Below, in pieces: positions 8,658 through 17,735 of a stretch of 64,000 nt of DNA. Both the position numbers and the translations under genes were made by a program. The stretch is from Leeuwenhoekiella sp044542075. Its GTDB lineage: Bacteria; Bacteroidota; Bacteroidia; Flavobacteriales; Flavobacteriaceae. The notes beneath the pieces were generated by a model. It saw only the letters and a program-made list of their open reading frames with translations, had not been told where the DNA came from and searched no databases. Where the stretch lies: NCBI RefSeq assembly GCF_044542075.1, contig NZ_JBITTU010000001.1:1-64000 (forward strand), read 5' to 3'. Position 1 is the first letter of the stretch; each line of letters begins with the position of its first letter.

Positions 8658-11138
8658 ATGAAGAATATTTTCTTGCTTTTAGTGCTTATACTTTTTTTTT
8701 CTAATTGCACAAAGCAGCCGGAAGCAGATACAAATCTTCTACATTTAATTCCTCATAAATCAGCGGCGATTTTAAGGGTACCTAATTGGAATACGTTTAA
8801 AAACAATTTAAAATCTAATGAACTAGCTAATAAAATAAAACCAACCGGTTTTGCTAAAACTTTAGAAAACTATGCTAGCCTGTTTTCAAAGTTTAATCCC
8901 GAAAATGAGAGCTATATCTCTTTTGTAGCTCTAGGAGATAACGATTATGATATTGCTTTATTTACTGAGGTCTCAAAAAACGTTGCTTTAAAAGACTCTA
9001 CATTTACTAAAAGTCTTAAAAAAACTGATTATGAAGGCACTACTATAAACACATATATAGTTAACGAGATAGAAGTATATTATATAATAAGCAACGAGAT
9101 TCTAATTGCCAGCACTTCAAAGCTAGTTTTAGAAAACACCATACTTCAAGGCAATACAGGTAGAGATCCCATAGATTCTTCTCTTCAAAAAATGATTAAA
9201 ACCAGTGATGCCAGTCACGCAAACCTATACATAAAGGGTAGTTACTATAAACGTCTCTTTAAAGATATTTTATCACAGTATAAATTTGCATTGAAAGAAG
9301 TTCCTTTTGAGTGGGCAGCTATAGATTTAGAAATCGATAATAAAAAAACTCAATTTACAGGCGTACTTACTTCTGCTATCGAGAATGGCCATACATTATC
9401 TCTTCTAAATGAATTGGAGTCTGGTTCTTCTAAAGTTGCTTCAGTAACTCCTGCTTCAAGCATTGGGTTTAGCAGCTTATCTGTTAACAACTGGGAACAA
9501 TACAAAATTAACTTAGCAGAAAAAAGAGCGATTTTACTCAAAGATTTTAAACTCCCATTAGAGGATTTTTTTCAGTCTGTAAATGAGGTTGGGCTTATTT
9601 ATACGAGTAATGAAAATTTAATTTTTGCAAATAGCGTAGATAATCAAAGTTCTGAAAAGGCGCTAGCAGCCTATTCTTCTAAAAGATCTGAATATAGAGA
9701 AATTCCTATTTACGAATTAACCGACTCACTTGCGTTTAACAGACCATTTTCAGAATTACTAAATCCGCCTGCGGTTCACACTTATTGTAAACTTGACTCT
9801 TATTATGTGTTTTCTAAAACAACTAGTGCTCTAGAAGATCTTATTGCTAATTATCAAAATGGTGCTGTTGTTACAAATTCTGATTCCTATAAACAGTTTC
9901 AAAAGAAGCTAAGTGATGAATCTACATTATTTTATTATGGGAATGTATCTCCACAAAAAACATTTTTAGAAAAGAAGGTAGACAAGTCTGAAGGTAAAAT
10001 TTTAACTAAAATTAATCTTGAAGACTACCCTAATGCTGGAATACAATTTATACAAGCAGATAACTTTACTTACGTAAATGCTGTTATTAGCAAATATAAT
10101 GTTCACAATAAAAAGACTCAGGTTTCTCAAATTGCCAGTATAAAACTTGATAATGATGTATTAGATAGTCCTCAGCTACTCGATAATTATAGAACTAAGG
10201 GCAAAAACATTCTTGTACAGGATATTTCAAACAATCTGTATCATATAGATAGCAGCGGGAAAATAGAATGGAAAAAAGAAATAGACGGACCTATATTAGG
10301 TAAAATTCAACAGGTAGATCTTTATAAAAACGGAAGATTACAATATGCTTTTACAACTGCAAATCGATTTTATATTTTAGCTAGTGATGGAGAAATTGTA
10401 AAACCCTTCGGGCAAAAGTTTGAAAACATAATAACACAACCACTAGCCGTTTTTGATTATGACGGCAGCCGTAATTATAGATTTGTAATTACGCAGGGAG
10501 CAACATTACAAATGCTTGACAATACTGCATCTATTGTAAAAGGTTTTGATTACGATAAAACCTCAAATCTTTTAAATGCGCCTCAACACCTACGGTCAGG
10601 AACTAAAGACTACATACTAACCCAGTTAGAAGATGGATCTTTAAATATTCTGGATCGCCGCGGAAATAATCGAATAACCATAAATCAGAAATTTAAATTT
10701 TCTGGGTATCCGATTTCTATTAAAAATGGAAATTTTATACTTTTTGAAGCTGATGGAACGCAGATTGCAATTTCAGAAAGTGGAAAGATTACAACTAAGA
10801 AAAACAAATTAAGTTCTGGCTTCTTATATGATAACTTAGGATCTGTAGAAGCTGCGTTGTTTGAAAATAAACTTGTGATTAATGGCCATGAGAAAGAACT
10901 TGAGCTTGGTATTTACAAGGGTCTTAAAGTTATAAGATTTGAGAAAAAATACTATGTTGTTCTCACAGATTTACAAACAAATAAAATATACCTCTTTAAC
11001 ACCGAAGGTATTCTTTTACCCAATTTCCCTGTTTATGGTTCTTCAAACGCTAATGCAGGCAGCCTCAATTCTACCGCTAAAATGGGCCTAGTTACCAAAG
11101 GTGAGTCAAACAGCGTTATAATTTATCAAATAAACTGA
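8658..11138 (+). CDS. Large lipoprotein of unknown function with a probable beta-propeller C-terminus
   Basis: The 826-residue protein has a lipoprotein signal peptide with Cys17 (FFSNCTKQ). Residues about 20-480 resemble no domain I can name with confidence. Residues about 490-826 contain repeated short segments of the type NLYHIDSSGKIEWKK, RFYILASDGEIVKPFG and LNILDRRGNNRITIN, the pattern of PQQ- or WD-like propeller blades. It is probably anchored in the outer or inner membrane facing the periplasm. It follows rnhB by 90 bases and has a possible promoter (TTG-N16-TATCTTTA) in that gap. Function is not assigned. Confidence 0.8.
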   Translation: MKNIFLLLVLILFFSNCTKQPEADTNLLHLIPHKSAAILRVPNWNTFKNNLKSNELANKIKPTGFAKTLENYASLFSKFNPENESYISFVALGDNDYDIALFTEVSKNVALKDSTFTKSLKKTDYEGTTINTYIVNEIEVYYIISNEILIASTSKLVLENTILQGNTGRDPIDSSLQKMIKTSDASHANLYIKGSYYKRLFKDILSQYKFALKEVPFEWAAIDLEIDNKKTQFTGVLTSAIENGHTLSLLNELESGSSKVASVTPASSIGFSSLSVNNWEQYKINLAEKRAILLKDFKLPLEDFFQSVNEVGLIYTSNENLIFANSVDNQSSEKALAAYSSKRSEYREIPIYELTDSLAFNRPFSELLNPPAVHTYCKLDSYYVFSKTTSALEDLIANYQNGAVVTNSDSYKQFQKKLSDESTLFYYGNVSPQKTFLEKKVDKSEGKILTKINLEDYPNAGIQFIQADNFTYVNAVISKYNVHNKKTQVSQIASIKLDNDVLDSPQLLDNYRTKGKNILVQDISNNLYHIDSSGKIEWKKEIDGPILGKIQQVDLYKNGRLQYAFTTANRFYILASDGEIVKPFGQKFENIITQPLAVFDYDGSRNYRFVITQGATLQMLDNTASIVKGFDYDKTSNLLNAPQHLRSGTKDYILTQLEDGSLNILDRRGNNRITINQKFKFSGYPISIKNGNFILFEADGTQIAISESGKITTKKNKLSSGFLYDNLGSVEAALFENKLVINGHEKELELGIYKGLKVIRFEKKYYVVLTDLQTNKIYLFNTEGILLPNFPVYGSSNANAGSLNSTAKMGLVTKGESNSVIIYQIN

Positions 11139-11394
11139 GTTTTTCCCTGTTAAGCAACCCTTTGTTAAAGGGGGATTTTCCTATTCGATATTCTAAAATA
11201 ATATAATATTTTTAACTGTACTTATTTGCCTTCTCTAAGTCTTAGATAAATTATCAGTATATAATGTGCTAATTTATAATTCGCTATCAGTTTCCCTAAA
11301 CTAAAAATGGTAGTCATATATTATAAATGACAATTTTTGATTTACATTAAACTGCCGGGATGTATTATCCTAAATAATATTTAAAACTTTTGAT

Positions 11395-12090
11395 ATGAAA
11401 GCATTCTACATTTTAATCTGTTTTAATACACTATTGATTAATAAGTGTATTTCTCAAGAAAATTGCTCGAGTCTCTTTACATTAAACACTGATAGTACTT
11501 TTGAGATGAGTGCTTATGGAACGGCAAATAATTTACTTTCAGTAACAAATTATGAGGTTTCTCGTATCAAGCAGACGTTAGATGGTAAAAAAGCTTTTCT
11601 ATCTGCTGTAAATAAAGATGCATCCAAAGAACGGGATACATTAGAACAGTCAAATTATGAGATCGAGTGCACTTCAAAATCTGTAGTTCTTAATCACCGT
11701 AACGTAGTACCCGCCTTTTTATATGATGAGTATAGTAATCTTGAGTTTGATATATCAAGAATATCACTTGAGGTACCTAAAAAATTAGAAGTAGGACAAT
11801 CTCTTGACGATGCTGTTTTAGAAATAGACATTCTTGCTACTCCCATTAAACACAAGATGAAGTATCTATTAAGAGACCGTTGTGTTACGGCTACAGAAAC
11901 AATTACCACTCCTGCAGGAACTTTTGACTGTATTGTTATTGAATCTAAAACCAGTATGAAACCTCAAAATGAAAATGCAGGCTTCGTAAAACATTGGTTT
12001 GCTGAAGGTGTTGGTTTTATAAAACAAGTAGATTATAACAAAAAAGGACAGGTCTCAAGTGTTAATATTCTCACTGAACTTCAACTTTAA
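11395..12090 (+). CDS. Secreted TapB/DUF3108-like protein
   Basis: This 231-residue protein has an N-terminal hydrophobic signal segment ending near CISQ. The body is a beta-rich fold with GTANNLLSVTNYEV, a central VGQSLDDAVLEI segment and the TITTPAGTFDCIVIESK motif typical of the DUF3108-like/TapB group of exported Bacteroidota proteins. HWFAEGVGFIKQVDYNKKG near the C-terminus fits the same group. The role of the family is not known. It converges on lipB, with only seven bases between the two stop codons and no hairpin terminator visible. Confidence 0.65.
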   Translation: MKAFYILICFNTLLINKCISQENCSSLFTLNTDSTFEMSAYGTANNLLSVTNYEVSRIKQTLDGKKAFLSAVNKDASKERDTLEQSNYEIECTSKSVVLNHRNVVPAFLYDEYSNLEFDISRISLEVPKKLEVGQSLDDAVLEIDILATPIKHKMKYLLRDRCVTATETITTPAGTFDCIVIESKTSMKPQNENAGFVKHWFAEGVGFIKQVDYNKKGQVSSVNILTELQL

Positions 12091-12097
12091 CTAGCAA

Positions 12098-12799
12098 CTA
12101 TTTTAAAACTTCTGCTTCAAATAAATTTGCGAAGTGCTTTAAAATTTTTTGCTTAACCTCATCTTCGTCAACTTTGGCTCTGCCTAATTCAACATTTAAA
12201 GAGGTAACTGCCTTTTCTTTTATTCCACAGGGAATAATATTATCAAAATAACCCAGGTTAGCATTTACGTTAAATGCAAAGCCGTGCATAGTGACCCATC
12301 TGCTCGCACGCACGCCCATTGCACAAATTTTACGAGCAAATGGGGTTCCTACATCTAACCAAACTCCGGTTTCACCAGGTGACCGTTCAGATTTAATACC
12401 ATAGTCGGCAAGTGTCAAAATTATGGTCTCTTCCAGAAATCTTAAGTATTTATGAATATCTGTAAAAAAATTTTCCAAATCTAAGATAGGATACCCCACA
12501 ACTTGTCCGGGACCATGATACGTAATATCTCCTCCCCTATTAATCTTATAAAACGTAGCGTTTTTTGCTTTTAATTGTTCTTCAGAAATCAATAAATTAC
12601 TAATGTCCCCGCTTTTACCTAAGGTATAAACGTGAGGGTGCTCAACTAATACTAAGTAATTAGGCGTCGTAAGTTTTAAATCTTCTCTCCTATTTCTTAT
12701 TTTGAGATCTAAAATCTCTTTAAAAAGACGTTCCTGGTAGTCCCAAACTTCCTTGTAATCGCGACTTCCTAAATCTTCTAGTCGAATTTTCTTATTCAT
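12098..12799 (-). CDS. lipB: Octanoyl-[acyl-carrier-protein]:protein N-octanoyltransferase
   Basis: The 233-residue enzyme transfers octanoate from acyl carrier protein to lipoyl domains, the first step of lipoic acid synthesis. Family motifs are clear: RGGDITYHGPGQ with the conserved His, KICAMGVRASRWVTMHGFA with the conserved Lys, and the catalytic Cys in NIIPCGI. The open frame reaches a TTG at 12814, but that codon lies inside the promoter. The -7 element TATCTTTG occupies 12804-12811 and the ATG at 12799 follows after four bases, which suggests a leaderless transcript. It is downstream of a PMP3 gene on the same strand. Confidence 0.95.
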   Translation of the reverse strand: MNKKIRLEDLGSRDYKEVWDYQERLFKEILDLKIRNRREDLKLTTPNYLVLVEHPHVYTLGKSGDISNLLISEEQLKAKNATFYKINRGGDITYHGPGQVVGYPILDLENFFTDIHKYLRFLEETIILTLADYGIKSERSPGETGVWLDVGTPFARKICAMGVRASRWVTMHGFAFNVNANLGYFDNIIPCGIKEKAVTSLNVELGRAKVDEDEVKQKILKHFANLFEAEVLK

Positions 12800-12803
12800 A
12801 CTG

Positions 12804-12811
12804 CAAAGATA
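12804..12811 (-). promoter_or_regulatory. -7 element TATCTTTG of lipB
   Basis: On the minus strand TATCTTTG matches TAnnTTTG exactly and ends four bases before the lipB ATG. A start of transcription at or next to the A of the ATG is implied. No TTG at the ideal distance upstream was found. Confidence 0.5.
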
Positions 12812-12830
12812 CAATTACTAAGAGGCAAGC

Positions 12831-12986
12831 TTAATATTTTCTATTCACAATTATTAATGCTGCAATAATTCCAGGTATCCAGCCGCACAGTGTAAGTAAA
12901 CCTACAATTAATACAGAACCACAACCTTTATCTAGTACCGCGAGTGGCGGTAAAAAAATTGCAACCAGTGCTCTTAAAAAACTCAT
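12831..12986 (-). CDS. PMP3/YqaE family small membrane protein
   Basis: This 51-residue gene is too short for most gene finders. It encodes two hydrophobic helices with the family signature: LPPLAV after the first helix start, a glycine-rich turn GCGS, then LTLCGWIPGIIAALII. Members are small inner-membrane proteins linked in other organisms to membrane potential and ion stress. It starts with ATG at 12986 and ends TAA at 12831. A second, diverged copy lies at 47830-47988. It lies 19 bases upstream of the lipB promoter. Confidence 0.92.
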   Translation of the reverse strand: MSFLRALVAIFLPPLAVLDKGCGSVLIVGLLTLCGWIPGIIAALIIVNRKY

Positions 12987-13052
12987 TTTTTGATTTAATT
13001 TATGATGATTGATGATCTATTTGACACATCTAAGAAGCTTTTGTTACAGTTA

Positions 13053-13083
13053 TTGATTTGTCGCGGGCGAGTTGTTATATTTG
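13053..13083 (+). promoter_or_regulatory. Consensus promoter of lysS
   Basis: TTG (13053-13055) is followed after 20 bases by TATATTTG (13076-13083), a full Bacteroidota consensus. It points to lysS, leaving a leader of about 110 bases that contains a 24-codon open frame (13092-13166). Confidence 0.72.
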
Positions 13084-13194
13084 CGCTTCAAATGAGTGCC
13101 TGCTTTATGAGCAAAACCATTGATTTTAAAATGACATCTATTTTGGGGAGCTCCTCAAATAATTAAATTCCACAAGGTGGATTAAAGACAGCTT

Positions 13195-14886
13195 ATGCAA
13201 CTTTCAGAACAAGAACTAATACGACGCGAAAAGTTAGGTAAATTAAGAGCGTTAGGGATTAACCCTTATCCGGCAGATTTATACCCAGTAGATCATACTT
13301 CAAAACAGATTAAATCTAATTTTACCGAAGGCAAGCAGGTGATTATTGCCGGTCGTCTTATGGTTCACAACATACAAGGCAAAGCATCTTTCGCGCAACT
13401 GCAAGATAGCGAAGGTCGCATTCAGCTGTATTTTAATAGGGATGAAATTTGCCCAGGGGAAGATAAATCACTTTATAATGATGTCTTTAAAAAATTACTC
13501 GATCTTGGAGACTTTATAGGTGTTGAAGGAACGCTTTTCACAACTCAGGTTGGCGAGAAAACTGTGATGGTTAAAAATTTTAAGCTGTTAAGTAAGGCTT
13601 TAAAGCCATTACCTATACCAAAACAGAAAGACGGTAAAACCTATGATGCGTTTACAGATCCAGAAATGAGATACCGTCAGCGCTACGCTGATCTTGCTGT
13701 AAATCCAAAGGTTAAAGAGGTTTTTATCAAACGCACCAAGTTATTTACAGCTATGCGTGATTTCTTTAACGACAAAGGTTACTTTGAGGTTGAAACTCCT
13801 GTATTACAATCTATACCTGGAGGTGCAGCAGCAAGACCATTTGTTACGCATCATAATGCCTTAGACATTCCTCTATATTTGAGAATCGCTAATGAACTTT
13901 ATTTAAAACGTTTAATTGTAGGTGGTTTTGATGGGGTTTATGAGTTTTCTAAAAACTTCAGAAATGAAGGTATGGATCGTACTCACAACCCTGAGTTTAC
14001 CGCTATGGAAATTTATGTAGCGTACAAAGACTACAACTGGATGATGAAGTTTACAGAAAATCTACTAGAACATTGTGCTCTAGCTGTAAATGGTACTACA
14101 GAAGCTAATTTCGGAAACCACCAGGTTGACTTTAAAGCTCCCTACAAGCGCATCACTATGACCGATGCTATAAAGCAGTTTACTAATTTTGATATTACCG
14201 GTAAATCGGAAGAAGAGCTTCGTAGTGCAGCCCTAGAGATGGGTATAGAAGTAGATAACACGATGGGTAAAGGGAAACTCATTGATGAGATTTTTGGAGA
14301 GAAATGCGAGGGCAACTTTATACAGCCTACATTTATCACAGACTATCCTAAAGAAATGAGTCCGCTTTGTAAAGAGCATCGGGAAAACCCAGAGCTTACC
14401 GAACGTTTTGAACTTATGGTTTGCGGTAAAGAAATTGCAAATGCGTACTCAGAATTAAATGATCCTATAGATCAACGTGAGCGTTTTGAAGAACAATTAA
14501 AACTTGCCGCAAAAGGAGATGACGAGGCTACAGAATTTATAGACAATGACTTCTTAAGAGCACTTGAGTATGGTATGCCTCCTACATCTGGTTTAGGTAT
14601 AGGTATGGATCGATTGATAATGTTTTTAACAAACAATCAATCTATACAAGAAGTTTTATTCTTTCCTCAGATGAAACCTGAGCGTAAAAAAGTAGATTTA
14701 TCTGAAGATGAAAAAGTAATCTTCAACATTCTAAAGAAAGAAAAAAACCTTCCGTTAGAAGAATTAAAATCAGCAAGTGACTTAAGTAATAAGAAATGGG
14801 ATAAAGGAATAAAAGGCCTTACCAGACAAAAACTTGCTAAAGTTGAAAAAGAAGGAAAAACATTAACCGTTTCTATTATAGATTAG
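13195..14886 (+). CDS. lysS: Lysyl-tRNA synthetase, class II
   Basis: The 563-residue enzyme charges tRNA-Lys. The N-terminal OB-fold (about residues 50-150) carries VIIAGRLMVHNIQGK. The class II core shows motif 1 around GYFEVETPVLQSIPGGA, motif 2 with KNFRNEGMDRTHNPEFT and motif 3 with SGLGIGMDRLIMFLT. After motif 3 there is an extra C-terminal segment of about 65 residues with alternating charged helices, longer than the roughly 500 residues of the E. coli enzyme; I recall similar extensions in Bacteroidota. It has its own promoter at 13053-13083 and a terminator at 14912-14945. Confidence 0.97.
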   Translation: MQLSEQELIRREKLGKLRALGINPYPADLYPVDHTSKQIKSNFTEGKQVIIAGRLMVHNIQGKASFAQLQDSEGRIQLYFNRDEICPGEDKSLYNDVFKKLLDLGDFIGVEGTLFTTQVGEKTVMVKNFKLLSKALKPLPIPKQKDGKTYDAFTDPEMRYRQRYADLAVNPKVKEVFIKRTKLFTAMRDFFNDKGYFEVETPVLQSIPGGAAARPFVTHHNALDIPLYLRIANELYLKRLIVGGFDGVYEFSKNFRNEGMDRTHNPEFTAMEIYVAYKDYNWMMKFTENLLEHCALAVNGTTEANFGNHQVDFKAPYKRITMTDAIKQFTNFDITGKSEEELRSAALEMGIEVDNTMGKGKLIDEIFGEKCEGNFIQPTFITDYPKEMSPLCKEHRENPELTERFELMVCGKEIANAYSELNDPIDQRERFEEQLKLAAKGDDEATEFIDNDFLRALEYGMPPTSGLGIGMDRLIMFLTNNQSIQEVLFFPQMKPERKKVDLSEDEKVIFNILKKEKNLPLEELKSASDLSNKKWDKGIKGLTRQKLAKVEKEGKTLTVSIID

Positions 14887-14911
14887 CATATAGATTTAAA
14901 CATTTTTATAC

Positions 14912-14945
14912 TAAGGCCTTTCAGTAAATTCTGGAAGGCTTTTTT
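14912..14945 (+). terminator. Intrinsic terminator of lysS
   Basis: CCTTTCAG pairs with CTGGAAGG (one G-T pair) and the stem is followed by TTTTTT. It begins 26 bases after the lysS stop codon. Confidence 0.75.
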
Positions 14946-15041
14946 AATATAACAATTTCTTTCCCTTTAAAATTATAAGCCCCCATTTAAACCTTTCTCT
15001 TTTATTAAAGTCTTAGATATATAACAATAAAATAAATAGAT

Positions 15042-15533
15042 ATGAGAAAATTAATTGCAATAGTAGCTTTATTCGTTTCAGTAACTGCTTTGGCACAACA
15101 AGGAAATCGACAGGAAAGAAGTAAGAAAATGATGGATGCTACTCCAGAGGAAATGGCAGATATTCAAACTAAACGTATGACCCTGGCATTAGTTCTTGAT
15201 GAGAAGCAACAAAAGGAAATTTATAATCTTGAGTTAGCCAATGCTAAAGAACGAAAAGCAATGTTCGCAGATCGCGCAGCAAAAATGAAAGATGGTGAAA
15301 AACCAACTGAAGCTCAACGTGAGACTATGCGTGCAGAACGCAAAGCAAACTACAGCGCTAGATTAGACAAACAAATTGCACAACAAGAAAAGATGAAAAA
15401 AATCTTATCTGAAGAACAATTTGACAAATGGCATAAAATGCAATCTAAACGTCACGATCGTATGGCAAAAAGAGATGGCAAGCGTGGTGATCGTTCTAAG
15501 AACAGACGAGGAACTGAAGGTGAACGTAAGTAA
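15042..15533 (+). CDS. Small exported helical protein, Spy/CpxP-like
   Basis: The 163-residue product has a signal peptide (MRKLIAIVALFVSVTALAQ) and a mature part that is nearly all charged helix, rich in Lys, Arg, Glu and Met, with ATPEEMADIQTKRMTLALVLDEKQQ and LSEEQFDKWHKMQ. This layout resembles periplasmic Spy/CpxP-type chaperone-like proteins and small Bacteroidota proteins such as DUF4890. The very basic tail (about residues 135-163) is notable. It lies alone between the lysS terminator and a shared bidirectional terminator. The role in periplasmic stress is an inference. Confidence 0.62.
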   Translation: MRKLIAIVALFVSVTALAQQGNRQERSKKMMDATPEEMADIQTKRMTLALVLDEKQQKEIYNLELANAKERKAMFADRAAKMKDGEKPTEAQRETMRAERKANYSARLDKQIAQQEKMKKILSEEQFDKWHKMQSKRHDRMAKRDGKRGDRSKNRRGTEGERK

Positions 15534-15553
15534 ACGCATTCCCACCTCATTAA

Positions 15554-15587
15554 AAAACCCCTGTAACTTATGAGTTACAGGGGTTTT
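15554..15587. terminator. Bidirectional terminator
   Basis: A perfect 15-bp stem (AAAACCCCTGTAACT with AGTTACAGGGGTTTT, loop TATG) has A/T runs on both sides. It serves the Spy-like gene on the plus strand and the hemL operon on the minus strand. Confidence 0.88.
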
Positions 15588-15605
15588 CTATTATATTAGA
15601 TACAT

Positions 15606-16898
15606 CTAGTTTAACTCTGGAGCAATTTTAGCAACTGCAGCAATAGTCTCGTCTAAATCCTCATAACTCAATGCATCTGTAATAAACCAGGTTTCATAAG
15701 CGCTGGGAGCTATGTAAATACCTTCATTTAATAAACCGTGAAAGAATTTTTTAAACGTCTCATTTGCTCCATTAGAAGCAGATGCAAAATCTGTTACCGG
15801 CTCCTTAGCAAAATGAACCGAAATCATAGACCCTATTCTGTTAATCGTATGCACTACTTTACTGTCAAAAAGTACCTTTTCTATTCCTTTATGCAAATAC
15901 GCTGTTTTTTCGGCAAGACGTTTAAAAACTGCGGGGTCGTTATCTAAAGCTTCAAGCATTGCTAAACCTGCAGCCATCGCTAAAGGGTTTCCACTTAAAG
16001 TACCCGCTTGATATACCGGTCCTACAGGCGCCAGATAATTCATAATCTCATTACGTGCAGCAAAAGCTCCCACGGGTAGCCCTCCTCCTATAACTTTACC
16101 AAAAGTTACAATATCTGCCTGTACTCCTAATAATTCCTGAACACCACCTGCAGCGAGTCTAAAGCCTGTCATAACCTCATCGAAGATAAGTAAGGCTTCG
16201 TGTTTATCACACAAATCACGTAGACCTTGTAAAAAACCATCAGCCGGCGGAATACATCCCATATTTCCGGCAACGGGTTCTACTATAATTGTTGCAATCT
16301 GATCTTTATTGCTTTCAAAAAGTGCACGCACCTGATCCAGATCATTGTAAGTAGCTAACAAGGTATCTTTAGCTGTCCCTTGTGTAACACCCGGGCTATT
16401 AGGAGTACCAAAAGTCACTGCGCCACTCCCCGCCTGAATTAAGAACGAATCTGAATGACCATGGTAGCAACCTGCAAACTTTATAATTTTATCACGCCCT
16501 GTAAACCCACGTGCAAGTCGTACGGCGCTCATACAGGCTTCGGTACCACTATTTACAAAACGTATTTTGTCTATACCGGGAACCATTTTTACAGCGAGTT
16601 CTGCAATTTTAGTTTCTATTTCTGTAGGCATCCCAAAAGAAGTGCCTTTTTTTGCTTTATCGACTACGGCATCTACAACCGGTTGATACGCGTGCCCCAG
16701 TATCATAGGACCCCAGGAGTTTATGTAATCTATTAAACGGTTACCATCCTCATCATATAAATATGCTCCTTTAGCCTCTTTTACAAATATGGGATCACCA
16801 CCTACTGCTTTAAATGCTCGTACCGGCGAGTTTACTCCACCAGGTATTACTTTCTGTGCTTCAACAAACAAAGCACTGCTTCTTTTATAATTCATCAT
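15606..16898 (-). CDS. hemL: Glutamate-1-semialdehyde 2,1-aminomutase
   Basis: The 430-residue PLP enzyme converts glutamate-1-semialdehyde to 5-aminolevulinate in the C5 route to tetrapyrroles. Diagnostic segments are PGGVNSPVRAF near the N-terminus, CYHGHSDSFLIQAGSG, FDEVMTGFR and the PLP lysine in TFGKVIGGGLPVGAFA. The start shares one base with the stop of the upstream glucosaminidase gene (TAATG), so the two are translationally coupled. Two adjacent Met codons are available as start. Length is normal for the family. Confidence 0.96.
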   Translation of the reverse strand: MMNYKRSSALFVEAQKVIPGGVNSPVRAFKAVGGDPIFVKEAKGAYLYDEDGNRLIDYINSWGPMILGHAYQPVVDAVVDKAKKGTSFGMPTEIETKIAELAVKMVPGIDKIRFVNSGTEACMSAVRLARGFTGRDKIIKFAGCYHGHSDSFLIQAGSGAVTFGTPNSPGVTQGTAKDTLLATYNDLDQVRALFESNKDQIATIIVEPVAGNMGCIPPADGFLQGLRDLCDKHEALLIFDEVMTGFRLAAGGVQELLGVQADIVTFGKVIGGGLPVGAFAARNEIMNYLAPVGPVYQAGTLSGNPLAMAAGLAMLEALDNDPAVFKRLAEKTAYLHKGIEKVLFDSKVVHTINRIGSMISVHFAKEPVTDFASASNGANETFKKFFHGLLNEGIYIAPSAYETWFITDALSYEDLDETIAAVAKIAPELN

Positions 16899-17734
16899 TA
16901 AAATCCGTTATACTGTGGGGTTACATTTAACTGCTGCCCTACGCTTATCGTATTATCTCGTAAACCATTATTTTTTTTCAATTCGTCAACTGTCAGGTTA
17001 TACATACGCGAGATGCTGTATAGGGTCTCCCCTTTTACGACCTTGTGTAAGACGACTTTATCTGAAGGCTCAGGCTTAAAATCTTTAACCTTAGTCCCTA
17101 AAATTTCAGCATCATAATTATACATCGCATAGCGTTCTATAATAGCAACTAATTTTTGAGGATATTTAGGATCTGTTGCATAACCTGCTTTACGCAATCC
17201 CTTAGCCCAGCCTTTATAATCGTCAGGATCCAGATCAAATAAATCTGCATATCTAGATCTTCCTGTTAAGAATAATGAATGATCTCTAAATGAAAATTTA
17301 GGATCACGATATTTTCTAAAACATTCTCCTGCTTCATCATCATCGTGATAAACAACCTCACCGGTCCAGTTATGACATTTTATACCAAAGTGATTATTTG
17401 CTTTTTTAGTAAGATTACCATTTCCGGCTCCAGATTCTAGAACAGCTTGTGCCATAGTAATACTTGCAGGTATTTTATATAAACGCATTTCTTCTTTTGC
17501 AATAGGTGCAAAATGATTTATATAATCTTCAACACTAGCAAAAGAAGCATATTCATATGCTTTTTTAGTTTCTCTAGATGTTTCTCCGGGAGTATCATCA
17601 ACCGGTTTTGCTTTTGGGTTCTCATACGATCTTGAAGGTCTAACAGACAGTTTTTTCTTAGCCGCCCGTTTACTACCACCGCATCCCACGAGCAAAAGGC
17701 TCAAAATCAAAACAACTGTAATTTTTCTTATCAT
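16898..17734 (-). CDS. LysM-containing glucosaminidase-type cell-wall hydrolase lipoprotein
   Basis: The 278-residue protein has a lipobox (LLLVGCGGS, Cys18). Residues about 65-205 form a glucosaminidase (FlgJ-like) domain with the catalytic Glu in AQAVLESGAGNGNL and the NHFGIKC and DYKGWAKGLRKAGYATD segments. A LysM domain (about residues 228-273, with KGETLYSISRMYNLTVDELKKNN) binds peptidoglycan. It probably trims peptidoglycan in the periplasm. It lies in an operon: one base downstream of the deaminase-like gene and overlapping hemL by one base. Confidence 0.9.
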   Translation of the reverse strand: MIRKITVVLILSLLLVGCGGSKRAAKKKLSVRPSRSYENPKAKPVDDTPGETSRETKKAYEYASFASVEDYINHFAPIAKEEMRLYKIPASITMAQAVLESGAGNGNLTKKANNHFGIKCHNWTGEVVYHDDDEAGECFRKYRDPKFSFRDHSLFLTGRSRYADLFDLDPDDYKGWAKGLRKAGYATDPKYPQKLVAIIERYAMYNYDAEILGTKVKDFKPEPSDKVVLHKVVKGETLYSISRMYNLTVDELKKNNGLRDNTISVGQQLNVTPQYNGF

Positions 17735-17735
17735 A

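Noticed and set aside
11158..11172. Possible terminator CCCTTT-GTT-AAAGGG after the large lipoprotein gene.
   Set aside because: The stem is only six pairs and no T-run follows.
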